DNA from: an uncultured Flavobacteriaceae bacterium
Lineage (GTDB): Bacteria > Bacteroidota > Bacteroidia > Flavobacteriales > Flavobacteriaceae
Direction of reading: 5' to 3'
Assembly (NCBI GenBank): GCA_938029725.1
Contig: CALHGE010000037.1
Span: forward strand, 50,668 to 114,667
DNA: 64,000 nt
Shown here in pieces: positions 34,732 through 43,385 of this stretch (position 1 is the first letter of the stretch; the number at the start of each line of letters is the position of its first letter). Below the pieces are notes generated by a model that was not told the origin of the DNA, did not search any database, and saw only the letters and a program-made list of their open reading frames with translations. A program made the translations under genes and the position numbers.

Positions 34732-37700
34732 TTAGAACTTGTAATTCAATGAAAGATTGAACATGGTACCTAATTGGCTAAAGTGTGAACCATCATAAGT
34801 CATTTGCGAATATCTTCCGTTGAAAGTTATCGCATTAAATTCATTTTCGAGCTGTGTTAATCCTGAAGAAGTGATAGTTGTATCATCAATTATTGCTTGG
34901 CCAGCTGCATTATCAGCCTTAAACGTCCATTCAGGTAAAATATTCAACAAGTTATTGATATTCAAAGCAATAGTTAAATTCTCTGTTGCGTTAAAGTTAA
35001 CAGCTAAATCGGTAATTATTTTAGACGCAAACTCAGTTCTTAAGCCTTCACTCATAAACTTTTGTCTAAAAGTAGTTTTACCAAAGAGTGTATTATTTAA
35101 AGCAAAACCGAATTTGTTAACTTCATAATTCGCTCCTAAAATCCACTTTGTTTGTGGTCTAGAGGTAAACATTAACGCTAAATTTGACCTGTCAAGAACA
35201 TCAAATTCAGTTCCATCTACGGTAATTGTTGGTATATCTTCTGTTGCTTTATTTTCAATGGTGTAATTACCAGAAAGGTTTAAATCTAGTTTACCAGCTC
35301 CTATTTCGATGTTTTTGATACTTGAAACAAAATCAATACCTGATGTAGTTGTATCAAAGCCATTTATAAAAAATTGGTTACCAGCGATTTGATTTGTATA
35401 TACAACTCTATCTTCAACATCAATTTTGTAGTAATCAACAGTAAAGCTTATTTTATCTGAGAGCTTACCCCCTAAACCAAAGGTTATATTTGTTGATTTT
35501 TCTGGTGTCAGTTCTGGAATTCCTAATTCTCTTGCCTTAGGCGAAACATTGTTCACTAAACCAACAACTTCAATTCCACCGCCATCCGCAAAAGAAAATT
35601 GAGATTTCTCTGTGAAAATTTGATGTAAACTAGGCGCTCTGAATCCTGAGGAAACAGAACCTCTTATGGTTAACTTATCAGAAAATTTGTAACGAGAACT
35701 AAATTTGTAAACAAAAGTATTGCCAAAATCCGAATAGTTTTCTGTTCTTACTGTACCACTCAATAAGAAAGCATCAGATACGTCGTAATCTAAACTAAAA
35801 TAACCACCTAAATTATATCTATTAAATATTCCAGAATTTGCAAGTGCATTACCTGCAAATGAATCGGAACCACCTTCATCATAAGAAGAAAGTTGACCAG
35901 AGATTACTTCGAAATTTTCATTTCTAAACTCTGCACCCATACCTATACTAACTTTATCAGAAAGAAGTTTAGATACATCTAAATTACCAACTAAATGTCT
36001 AAAAGCTGTTCCTCCTGGATCAAAACTTGTTGGACTAAGCGCTGAATAACTTGGGCCTGAATTGTGAGAATTGTTTACTTTATAAGTTTGTTCATTTCCA
36101 CCAATAGTTGCGCTAGCATCAACATTCCAATCATTCACAGTTTTCTTAATACCTACTGTTGCATTATAATCATTTAACACACCTTCAAAAGTTGGCACAT
36201 AACCATCAAACCCTCCAGCTTCATCAGAAGGAAATAAATCTGTTAAATAAGATAAATCTCCTGTTGCTACTTTCCAATAGGGTGTTCTGTAATTAGCAAA
36301 ACTATTTACTTTCTTAAATACATATGCTGCGTTAAAATATAACTGAGCATTATCAGATAAATCATATCCACCATTGATAGAAAATTTAGAAGCTACAGTT
36401 TCAGGCGAGCCGTTTATGTTACCTGCATCCGGTCTTCTTGATAAAAATTCTTGAACATCAGCTAAAGGTGCACCAAATCCAGTACCAGAATCGGCTTCTC
36501 CTTCTGCACTCACGACACCTGGTCTGTTTGCTAAACCTACTTTAGAGAAATCTATTGTATAGTTAATAAATCCCTTATCGTCACCAATAGAAGATCCATT
36601 ATTGACACTTAATCCAAACATTTCACCATCACCTTCTGAAGTGATTCCTGTTCTTAAAGTTGCGGAGCTACTTTCACGGTCATTCTTTAAAATAATGTTG
36701 ATTACACCAGCAATCGCATCAGAACCATACTGAGCGGAAGCTCCATCTCTTAAAACTTCTACACTTTTTATAGCATCTATAGGTATAGCAGAAATATCTG
36801 TACCTGTTTCACCACGCCCTGGAGAATCTTGTGTGTATAATAAAGCACTTACGTTTTTACGTTTACCATTAATAAGAACTAAAGTTCTACTGGGCCCCAT
36901 GTTACGAATTTCGTACGGATCTAATAAAGAAGTCGCGTCATTTACAGGAGTTTGAACTGTGTTGAATGAAGGAATTTTAAATTGTAATGCTTTGTCAAAA
37001 GTCATTTGACCCGTAGAAGTCAATTCTTTTACTCCAACTACGTCAACTGGTAACGGCGTATCAGTACTACTACGAGGTGCTGTTCTAGAACCTGTTACAA
37101 TAAATTCGTCTAGTTGAACACCTTCAGAAAGTTGTACATCGACAGTAGAACGGCTCCCAACTTTTTCTTCAGCTGAACCAAAGCCGATATAGCTAAAGAC
37201 AAGGGTTGCATCAGAACCAGTTGTGATGGTATAATTACCATCAAAATCGGTACTCGTACCATTCGAAGTACCTTTTTCAACAATATTAACACCTGCTAAA
37301 GCAATTCCGTCTTGATCAGTTACTTTACCAGTAACTGAATTTTGAAGAATTGATAAATCAGTAACCGTAGTAAAACCAAGTCCAGTCATGGCGCTCACTT
37401 TTGCAACAGTTGCTCTTTTTACCTCTTTAGGGTGAACAACATAGTACTTGTTTCCTAAATATTCAAAATCAAATTTAGTTTTGACTTTTAACTTCGTAAT
37501 GATTTTACCTAAAGTGCTGTAACGGTATTCTTCAGGGTTTAAGTTCGCACCTGAAATTGCTTTAGGGTTGTAAGTGAAAAACACTTCATGTGCTTCACTA
37601 ATGTCATTTAGAAAATCAGCTAAGGCAACGGTCTTGTCGGCCGCAATAGCATCTTTCTTTTCTGCTGCATTGGCAGTCAATCCTAAAAATAGGAATGCCA

Positions 37701-37743
37701 CAAACAGCATGTTCATCATTTTTTTTCCATTCATAATGTTCAT
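34732..37743 (-). CDS. TonB-dependent receptor with STN domain (FecA-type transducer)
   Basis: A 1003-residue outer-membrane receptor. After a signal peptide (ending TANAA) comes a secretin/TonB short N-terminal (STN) domain (about 40-110), a carboxypeptidase-regulatory-like domain (about 133-210, VTDQDGIALAGVNIVEKGTSNGT), a plug with VLINGKRKN and VEVLRDGASAQYGSDAIAGVINIIL, and a large barrel ending in YKF. The STN domain is the part that talks to a FecR anti-sigma, and fecR and an ECF sigma gene lie directly upstream. No SusD gene is adjacent, so it is not a classical Sus locus; the ligand is unknown. Confidence 0.92.
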   Translation of the reverse strand: MNIMNGKKMMNMLFVAFLFLGLTANAAEKKDAIAADKTVALADFLNDISEAHEVFFTYNPKAISGANLNPEEYRYSTLGKIITKLKVKTKFDFEYLGNKYYVVHPKEVKRATVAKVSAMTGLGFTTVTDLSILQNSVTGKVTDQDGIALAGVNIVEKGTSNGTSTDFDGNYTITTGSDATLVFSYIGFGSAEEKVGSRSTVDVQLSEGVQLDEFIVTGSRTAPRSSTDTPLPVDVVGVKELTSTGQMTFDKALQFKIPSFNTVQTPVNDATSLLDPYEIRNMGPSRTLVLINGKRKNVSALLYTQDSPGRGETGTDISAIPIDAIKSVEVLRDGASAQYGSDAIAGVINIILKNDRESSSATLRTGITSEGDGEMFGLSVNNGSSIGDDKGFINYTIDFSKVGLANRPGVVSAEGEADSGTGFGAPLADVQEFLSRRPDAGNINGSPETVASKFSINGGYDLSDNAQLYFNAAYVFKKVNSFANYRTPYWKVATGDLSYLTDLFPSDEAGGFDGYVPTFEGVLNDYNATVGIKKTVNDWNVDASATIGGNEQTYKVNNSHNSGPSYSALSPTSFDPGGTAFRHLVGNLDVSKLLSDKVSIGMGAEFRNENFEVISGQLSSYDEGGSDSFAGNALANSGIFNRYNLGGYFSLDYDVSDAFLLSGTVRTENYSDFGNTFVYKFSSRYKFSDKLTIRGSVSSGFRAPSLHQIFTEKSQFSFADGGGIEVVGLVNNVSPKARELGIPELTPEKSTNITFGLGGKLSDKISFTVDYYKIDVEDRVVYTNQIAGNQFFINGFDTTTSGIDFVSSIKNIEIGAGKLDLNLSGNYTIENKATEDIPTITVDGTEFDVLDRSNLALMFTSRPQTKWILGANYEVNKFGFALNNTLFGKTTFRQKFMSEGLRTEFASKIITDLAVNFNATENLTIALNINNLLNILPEWTFKADNAAGQAIIDDTTITSSGLTQLENEFNAITFNGRYSQMTYDGSHFSQLGTMFNLSLNYKF

Positions 37744-37750
37744 TTTTAGT

Positions 37751-38758
37751 TTATTGAGTTTTAAATAAAATAAGTCTATTGTCTTTTATGACAATTCGGG
37801 TTCCTGTCGATTTTTCAATTGCTGACAAGCAAATTTTAAGGTTTTGATTGGGTATACCCCCAGTTAATAATTGTTGTTTAAGTTCTTCGTCAATGAATTC
37901 CACTTCCATACCATAGGCATGCTCTAGGTTGTTCATTACTTCTTGTAAGGTGATGTTATTAAACACATACGTACCTTCTCTCCATAGCGAGTAAGGGGTT
38001 TCAGTAGTTACTTTTTGGTGAGTCACTTTATTATTATCTTTCGAGAAAGAAACTAATTCACCTGGTACCATCTTTTTAGTGATGCCATTATGCAAAACGA
38101 GATGAATAGAACCTTCATCTAGTAAAACATCAGTTTTCTCTTCTCGCGTATTTACATGAAATTGAGTTCCATATACTTCAACCTTAAGGTCTTTTGTATT
38201 CACCCAGAATTTCGCATTTGTAGATGGAATGGACTTAACTTTAAAATACGCTTCTCCATTAAGTTCTATATTTCGTGAATTATCTTTATCATAGGTGATT
38301 TCAGAGTTGCCATTTAGTACAACCGAAGTACCATCTGGTAATTTTAACTCCATGATTTCACCAAACCCTGTTTTATGTGACACCTCTGAAGTAGCGCTTA
38401 GAAAGGTGTTTCCTAGAAGGATAAAAAGAATACCAACAGCTGCAATGGCTGCGTATTTTTGAATTCGTGGTGTGAGCGTTCTTTTTAATGGAATTACTTT
38501 TTTCTTTCCCTTGGATGATAATTGCTTGAGTACTGCATCCAATTCCATGGTGATTTTTCCCTCAGTAAGTACCGTTTTATTGAAAGCTATACCAGTAATA
38601 ATAGATTTAGCAGTATAAACGGCTTCCAACTTACTAGGGTTGTTTTGAATCCACAAGTCCCAAAATTCCATATCATTTTGGTTACTCTGATTAGCCCAGC
38701 TTTCAAAGGAGGTATCGTTCAAAAAAGTCTCTAAAAGAGACTGATTACTTTCATTCAT
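37751..38758 (-). CDS. FecR-family anti-sigma regulator
   Basis: A 335-residue FecR protein. It has an N-terminal cytoplasmic sigma-binding region (about 1-105, with SFESWANQSNQNDMEFWDLWIQNNP), one membrane helix (about 110-127), the periplasmic FecR core (TGFGEIMELKLPDGTSVVLNGNSEITYD ... GEAYFKVK), and a C-terminal DUF4974-type domain (YSLWREGTYVFNNITLQEVMNNLEHAYGMEVEF). It should hold the sigma factor until the receptor's STN domain signals ligand binding. It ends 7 nt before the receptor start. Confidence 0.93.
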   Translation of the reverse strand: MNESNQSLLETFLNDTSFESWANQSNQNDMEFWDLWIQNNPSKLEAVYTAKSIITGIAFNKTVLTEGKITMELDAVLKQLSSKGKKKVIPLKRTLTPRIQKYAAIAAVGILFILLGNTFLSATSEVSHKTGFGEIMELKLPDGTSVVLNGNSEITYDKDNSRNIELNGEAYFKVKSIPSTNAKFWVNTKDLKVEVYGTQFHVNTREEKTDVLLDEGSIHLVLHNGITKKMVPGELVSFSKDNNKVTHQKVTTETPYSLWREGTYVFNNITLQEVMNNLEHAYGMEVEFIDEELKQQLLTGGIPNQNLKICLSAIEKSTGTRIVIKDNRLILFKTQ

Positions 38759-38823
38759 ATTGTTGTGCTTATAGGTAAAGAGACCTCTACTTTGAAGTTA
38801 TACCCTATTTTTTTGAAGAAATT

Positions 38824-39402
38824 TTAAATTATTTTAAGTGCCCGCTTTATTTCTTGAGATTCAATATGCGTTCTTAATTTGGTAAACGCCTTTTGTAAGG
38901 TGTTGAGAACACTCTGGTATGATATGCTCATTACGTCAGCGATTTCATTCGTAGATAGGCCGCTATAGTATTTTAGGTAGATTGACTCACGTTCTCTAGC
39001 CGATAAATTATTTAACAATTGCGTTAGGGTGCGCACTCTCACTTTTGTAAACTCTTGCTCCACCATAAGCTCTTCAGGAGAAAACTCAAAAACAGTAGAA
39101 TTCTCAAAAACTTCATCATATGACGTTATCTTGCGTTCCTTTTTTAAGTATTTGAGAAGCGCTCTTCGAAAAGAGACAAAGAGATACGATTTAATGTGAG
39201 TGATCGTTCCTAAGTTCTTTCGATTATCATATAAGTAAACAAAAAAAGTTTGAAGACAATCTTCAGTGAGTGCTGGATTACTTGAAATCTTTAATCCGTA
39301 ACTATGAAGCTGAGAATAGTAGGTCTTAAAAAGAGTAGAAAAAGCGTTTACGTCGCCTTCTACAAATAAGTGCCATATGGATTTTTCCGAAGAATCGTTC
39401 AT
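38824..39402 (-). CDS. ECF-type RNA polymerase sigma factor
   Basis: A 192-residue ECF sigma factor. Region 2 covers about 20-90 (FSTLFKTYYSQLHSYGLKI, LTEDCLQTFFVYLYDN), region 4 about 130-180 (LSARERESIYLKYYSGLSTNEIADVMSISYQSVLNTLQKAFTKLR). It is the first gene of the sigma/FecR/receptor unit and probably directs transcription of the receptor or a distant target. The region upstream has several dyads (see 39533-39569). Confidence 0.93.
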   Translation of the reverse strand: MNDSSEKSIWHLFVEGDVNAFSTLFKTYYSQLHSYGLKISSNPALTEDCLQTFFVYLYDNRKNLGTITHIKSYLFVSFRRALLKYLKKERKITSYDEVFENSTVFEFSPEELMVEQEFTKVRVRTLTQLLNNLSARERESIYLKYYSGLSTNEIADVMSISYQSVLNTLQKAFTKLRTHIESQEIKRALKII

Positions 39403-39532
39403 AAAATAGTTTGAGGGAGCTTTGCAATGTATTTATAATTTATTAAAATTATGTTAAAAATTATTGATTTTTCATTATAAATAAGGTATTTGTAAAAATA
39501 CAATGTGTTTTTGGTTAAATCATTAGACATAA

Positions 39533-39569
39533 ATCATATGCATGCATTGTAAATAGCACAAATATGATT
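39533..39569. promoter_or_regulatory. Nested dyads upstream of the ECF sigma gene
   Basis: The 293-bp gap between the divergent sigma and ACT-protein genes contains an exact 10-bp palindrome ATGCATGCAT (39538-39547), overlapping the left arm of an 8-bp inverted repeat AATCATAT / ATATGATT whose right arm is 39562-39569. A GTATTT/AAATAC pair is nearby at about 39485-39500. These could be operators; no gene is seen in this gap. Confidence 0.3.
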
Positions 39570-39710
39570 CGAAACAGAGACCGTTTTTTTAAAATCCTTT
39601 CTTTTGGCACGAATCACAGTCTTTAGATGAAACATAAATATGGTAAGTTTATAGGCACGCCATTTGTTGGCATTGGAATTAAGTTGTTTTAAATAATGAA
39701 ATGCGCTACC

Positions 39711-40112
39711 ATGACAGGTGAAAAAAATCTACATGAATTATTAAAGGGAATGACTCCTAAGCTCATTGAGGGCGAATATGTTTTCTCTACAGTACAAAAC
39801 TTAGAAACTATTAGTAGGGAAGACACCATATGTGAGTTTAAAGAAAAGGAAGGCGTTACCATTGTGATAGAAAAAAACAAAGCAGATGATTTGCAGCTTA
39901 GTTATGATTATGTTGCTTCTTGGATTACACTTACCATTCATTCCTCGCTAGATGCAGTAGGCTTGACGGCCGCGTTTGCAGAAGAACTCGCCAAATATGA
40001 TATTAGCTGTAATGTCATAGCAGCTTACTATCATGATCACATTTTTGTAGCTAAAAAAGATACCACAAAGGCCATGCAAGCGCTTACGGCATTAGCCGAG
40101 AAGTATAGCTAG
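39711..40112 (+). CDS. ACT domain-containing protein
   Basis: Read from ATG 39711 (133 residues); an ATG at 39696 would add five residues. The protein is of the small double-ACT-like (CASTOR-type) family: TGEKNLHELLKGMTPKLIEGEYVFSTV at the start, and WITLTIHSSLDAVGLTAAFAEELAKYDISCNVIAAYYHDHIFV later, the latter a canonical ACT ligand-binding half. Such proteins sense or bind amino acids; no catalytic domain is attached. It stands alone between the sigma factor gene (divergent) and ychF. Confidence 0.85.
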   Translation: MTGEKNLHELLKGMTPKLIEGEYVFSTVQNLETISREDTICEFKEKEGVTIVIEKNKADDLQLSYDYVASWITLTIHSSLDAVGLTAAFAEELAKYDISCNVIAAYYHDHIFVAKKDTTKAMQALTALAEKYS

Positions 40113-40120
40113 CCATGGGT

Positions 40121-40157
40121 GCTTAAAATTCACAAGCAGCTTAGCGCTATTTTAAAC
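40121..40157 (+). terminator. Weak candidate terminator after the ACT gene
   Basis: GCTTAAAAT (40121-40129) and ATTTTAAAC (40149-40157) pair with one mismatch, followed by seven T. The stem is AT-rich and the loop long (19 nt), so this is uncertain. Confidence 0.3.
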
Positions 40158-40178
40158 TTTTTTTCCAGAACTAAAAGT

Positions 40179-40186
40179 TATCTTTG
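40179..40186 (+). promoter_or_regulatory. Candidate -7 promoter element of ychF
   Basis: TATCTTTG, exact TAnnTTTG, 52 nt before the ychF ATG. A matching -33 TTTG is not clear. Confidence 0.45.
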
Positions 40187-40238
40187 CCGGCGAATAAAAA
40201 GTCTAGCCTATTCGGTTTAGGCTCTAACGACTAGAAAA

Positions 40239-41333
40239 ATGAAAGCAGGTATCGTAGGTTTACCCAATGTTGGAAAATCGACCCTTTTTAATTGTTTGTC
40301 TAATGCAAAAGCACAGAGTGCAAACTTTCCTTTTTGTACAATTGAACCCAATATCGGTGTGGTAAACGTACCTGACTCTAGATTACAGAAATTGGAAGAA
40401 TTGGTAAATCCGGAACGCGTTCTTCCTGCAACTGTTGAAATCGTTGATATTGCTGGCTTGGTCAAAGGGGCAAGTAAAGGAGAAGGATTAGGAAATCAAT
40501 TTCTAGGAAATATTCGTGAAACCGATGCTATACTTCATGTTTTGCGTTGCTTTGATGACGATAACATTGTTCATGTTGATGCGTCTGTAGACCCTATTCG
40601 TGATAAAGAGACTATTGATATGGAATTGCAGTTAAAAGATTTAGAGACTGTAGATAAAAAGCTAGAAAAGGTAAAGCGTGCCGCGAGAACTGGTAACAAA
40701 GAAGCGCAAAAGGAAGAAACTATTTTAGCGGCTGTTAAAACCGGATTAGAAGCTGGGGTTTCTGTGCGGGCTATTGAAATTTCTGATGAGGATAGAGAAG
40801 AATTCGTAATTCCATTGCAGTTTATAACTGGTAAGCCTGTAATGTATGTATGCAATGTAGATGAAAACTCTGCCGTTTCGGGTAATGATTATGTAGAAAG
40901 AGTGAAAGTCGCAGTGGCGCAAGAAGATGCTGAAGTAGTTGTTTTGGCAGTTGGTACAGAAGCTGATATTACTGAATTAGAAACCTATGAGGAGCGTCAA
41001 ATGTTTTTAGAAGATTTAGGGCTTTCAGAGCCGGGTTCTGCTAAACTTATTCGAGGAGCTTATAAATTATTAAATCTAGAAACTTATTTCACTGCTGGTG
41101 TAAAGGAAGTCCGAGCTTGGACCATTCCAATAGGAGCCACAGGCCCTCAGGCCGCCGGCGTTATTCACACCGATTTTGAAAAAGGCTTTATTCGTGCTGA
41201 AGTCATCGCTTATGAGGACTATGTCACTTTTGGCAGCGAGGCTAAAGTAAAAGAAGCTGGTAAAATGCGTGTTGAGGGTAAAGAGTATGTGGTTAAAGAT
41301 GGTGATGTGATGCATTTTAGGTTTAACGTGTAA
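40239..41333 (+). CDS. ychF: Ribosome-binding ATPase YchF/OLA1
   Basis: A 364-residue TRAFAC P-loop protein: G1 GLPNVGKST (7-15), switch region NFPFCTIEPN, G3 DIAGLVKGASKGEGLGNQFLGNIR, then a coiled segment (LQLKDLETVDKKLEKVKRAA) and the C-terminal TGS domain (TGPQAAGVIHTDFEKGFIRAEVI). The NxxE motif replacing NKxD makes the family ATP- rather than GTP-specific. It binds ribosomes and affects oxidative-stress responses in other bacteria. It is monocistronic, with a TATCTTTG element upstream. Confidence 0.96.
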   Translation: MKAGIVGLPNVGKSTLFNCLSNAKAQSANFPFCTIEPNIGVVNVPDSRLQKLEELVNPERVLPATVEIVDIAGLVKGASKGEGLGNQFLGNIRETDAILHVLRCFDDDNIVHVDASVDPIRDKETIDMELQLKDLETVDKKLEKVKRAARTGNKEAQKEETILAAVKTGLEAGVSVRAIEISDEDREEFVIPLQFITGKPVMYVCNVDENSAVSGNDYVERVKVAVAQEDAEVVVLAVGTEADITELETYEERQMFLEDLGLSEPGSAKLIRGAYKLLNLETYFTAGVKEVRAWTIPIGATGPQAAGVIHTDFEKGFIRAEVIAYEDYVTFGSEAKVKEAGKMRVEGKEYVVKDGDVMHFRFNV

Positions 41334-41483
41334 TAAAATTACTGCTGAGAGTTCAGCTAATAACGTTCCTTATATTCTATCAACAAAGTGCCATTTTCTT
41401 TGTTAATTACTTTACGGGTCAAGGGTTTTATTTTTTTTGAAGTAATGCTATCTTAGCCAGACTTTCATTTTTAACCCTGTTAG

Positions 41484-43346
41484 ATGGCCGATAATACCCA
41501 ATATACCGAAGATAACATCCGTTCGCTAGACTGGAAAGAGCATATTCGTATGCGTCCCGGTATGTATATAGGCAAGCTTGGCGATGGTTCTTCTGCCGAT
41601 GATGGTATTTATATTCTATTAAAAGAAACGATTGATAATTGTATCGATGAATTTGTGATGGGGGCTGGGAAGACCATTGAAATCCGTATTAAAGATGGTC
41701 TCGTAAAGGTTCGTGACTTCGGGCGTGGAATTCCTTTAGGGAAGGTTGTGGATGTGGTTTCAAAAATGAATACCGGCGGTAAATACGATTCGCGTGCTTT
41801 TAAAAAGTCGGTTGGTTTGAACGGGGTAGGTACCAAAGCTGTAAATGCACTTTCTAGCTTTTTTGAAGTACAATCTTCTCGTGATAACCAAACAAAAACT
41901 GCCGAGTTTAGTCAAGGAAACCTAGTTTCTGAAGACGGTCCTGCAGAATCTACGCAAAGAAAAGGTACAAAAGTATCTTTTCGACCAGATGAAACGATCT
42001 TTAAAAAATTCAAATACCGCAACGAGTACGTAGAGCGTATGCTCAAAAACTACGTGTATCTAAACCCGGGTTTGACGATTGACTTTAACGGTGAGAAATT
42101 TTATTCAGAAAATGGACTAAAAGACCTATTAGAAGACAATAATAATACAGAAGATTTTCTGTATCCGGTGATCCATTTAAAAGGGGATGATATTGAAATA
42201 GCTATTACACATAGTAAAACTCAGTATAGCGAAGAATACCATTCTTTTGTAAATGGTCAAAATACGACGCAGGGGGGTACACACCAAACCGCCTATCGAG
42301 AAGCATTGGTAAAAACCATTCGCGAACATTACGGAAAGAATTATGACCCATCAGATATTCGTAAATCGATTATTTCTGCGATAGCGATAAAAGTGATGGA
42401 GCCGGTTTTTGAAAGTCAAACCAAAACCAAATTGGGTTCAACTGATATGGGTGGAAAACTGCCTACGGTACGAACCTATATCAATGATTTTGTTGGGAAG
42501 TATCTCGATAATTATTTGCATAAAAACCCAGAAGTAAAAGACGCGATACAGCGAAAAATTGTTCAGGCAGAACGAGAACGAAAAGAACTGTCGGGTATTC
42601 GTAAATTGGCCAAAGATCGTGCTAAGAAAGCGAATCTTCATAATAAGAAATTACGTGATTGCCGAATTCATTTAGGGGATACAAAAAAAGACAGAAACTT
42701 AGAAAGTACGCTTTTCATTACCGAGGGTGATTCTGCCTCTGGTTCGATAACAAAGTCTCGTGATGTGAATACACAGGCGGTATTCAGTTTAAAAGGGAAG
42801 CCTTTGAATTCGTATGGCTTGTCTAAAAAGATCGTTTATGAGAATGAGGAGTTTAATCTGCTACAGGCAGCACTGAACATCGAGGAATCAATAGAAGACT
42901 TGAGATACAACAATATTGTAATTGCTACAGATGCCGATGTTGATGGTATGCACATTCGATTGTTATTGATTACTTTCTTTTTACAGTTCTTTCCGGAGTT
43001 GATAAAAGAGAACCACTTGTATATTTTGCAAACCCCTTTATTTCGTGTGCGAAATAAAAAAGAAACAATCTATTGTTACAGTGAAGAGGAACGTAGAAAT
43101 GCGATGCGAAAACTCACTGGAAAACCAGAAATTACGCGATTTAAAGGTTTGGGTGAAATCTCACCAGATGAATTTGTGCATTTTATAGGAGATGATATTC
43201 GATTAGAGCCCGTAATGCTTGATAAGACTTCGTCTATTGAAGAATTACTAAGTTTCTATATGGGCAAGAATACGCCAGATCGACAGAAGTTTATTATTGA
43301 AAACCTCAAAGTAGAGATTGATCTAGTAGAAGAATTTGAAGAATAA
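41484..43346 (+). CDS. parE: DNA topoisomerase IV subunit B (type IIA, ParE-like)
   Basis: A 620-residue ATPase subunit. The GHKL domain shows [26 protein letters not shown] and [14 protein letters not shown]; the TOPRIM domain has [10 protein letters not shown] (Glu414) and [11 protein letters not shown]. It partners with the ParC-like subunit encoded 39 nt downstream to decatenate daughter chromosomes. The length and direct parE-parC pairing argue for topoisomerase IV rather than gyrase. A -7-like TATCTTAG lies at 41449-41456. Confidence 0.93.
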   Translation: MADNTQYTEDNIRSLDWKEHIRMRPGMYIGKLGDGSSADDGIYILLKETIDNCIDEFVMGAGKTIEIRIKDGLVKVRDFGRGIPLGKVVDVVSKMNTGGKYDSRAFKKSVGLNGVGTKAVNALSSFFEVQSSRDNQTKTAEFSQGNLVSEDGPAESTQRKGTKVSFRPDETIFKKFKYRNEYVERMLKNYVYLNPGLTIDFNGEKFYSENGLKDLLEDNNNTEDFLYPVIHLKGDDIEIAITHSKTQYSEEYHSFVNGQNTTQGGTHQTAYREALVKTIREHYGKNYDPSDIRKSIISAIAIKVMEPVFESQTKTKLGSTDMGGKLPTVRTYINDFVGKYLDNYLHKNPEVKDAIQRKIVQAERERKELSGIRKLAKDRAKKANLHNKKLRDCRIHLGDTKKDRNLESTLFITEGDSASGSITKSRDVNTQAVFSLKGKPLNSYGLSKKIVYENEEFNLLQAALNIEESIEDLRYNNIVIATDADVDGMHIRLLLITFFLQFFPELIKENHLYILQTPLFRVRNKKETIYCYSEEERRNAMRKLTGKPEITRFKGLGEISPDEFVHFIGDDIRLEPVMLDKTSSIEELLSFYMGKNTPDRQKFIIENLKVEIDLVEEFEE

Positions 43347-43385
43347 CCAGACCAATTAAAAACCAATAATAGGGAAGTATCCTTT

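Noticed and set aside
36961..37292. Short alternative frame inside the large TonB receptor (60 codons at 37110-37292)
   Set aside because: The main frame is uninterrupted and carries the domain sequence; the small frame is incidental.
41344..41357. GCTGA-N4-TCAGC hairpin containing CTGAGA, reminiscent of a TPP riboswitch core
   Set aside because: Only five paired bases, no second TPP helix, and the downstream gene is parE, not thiamine-related.
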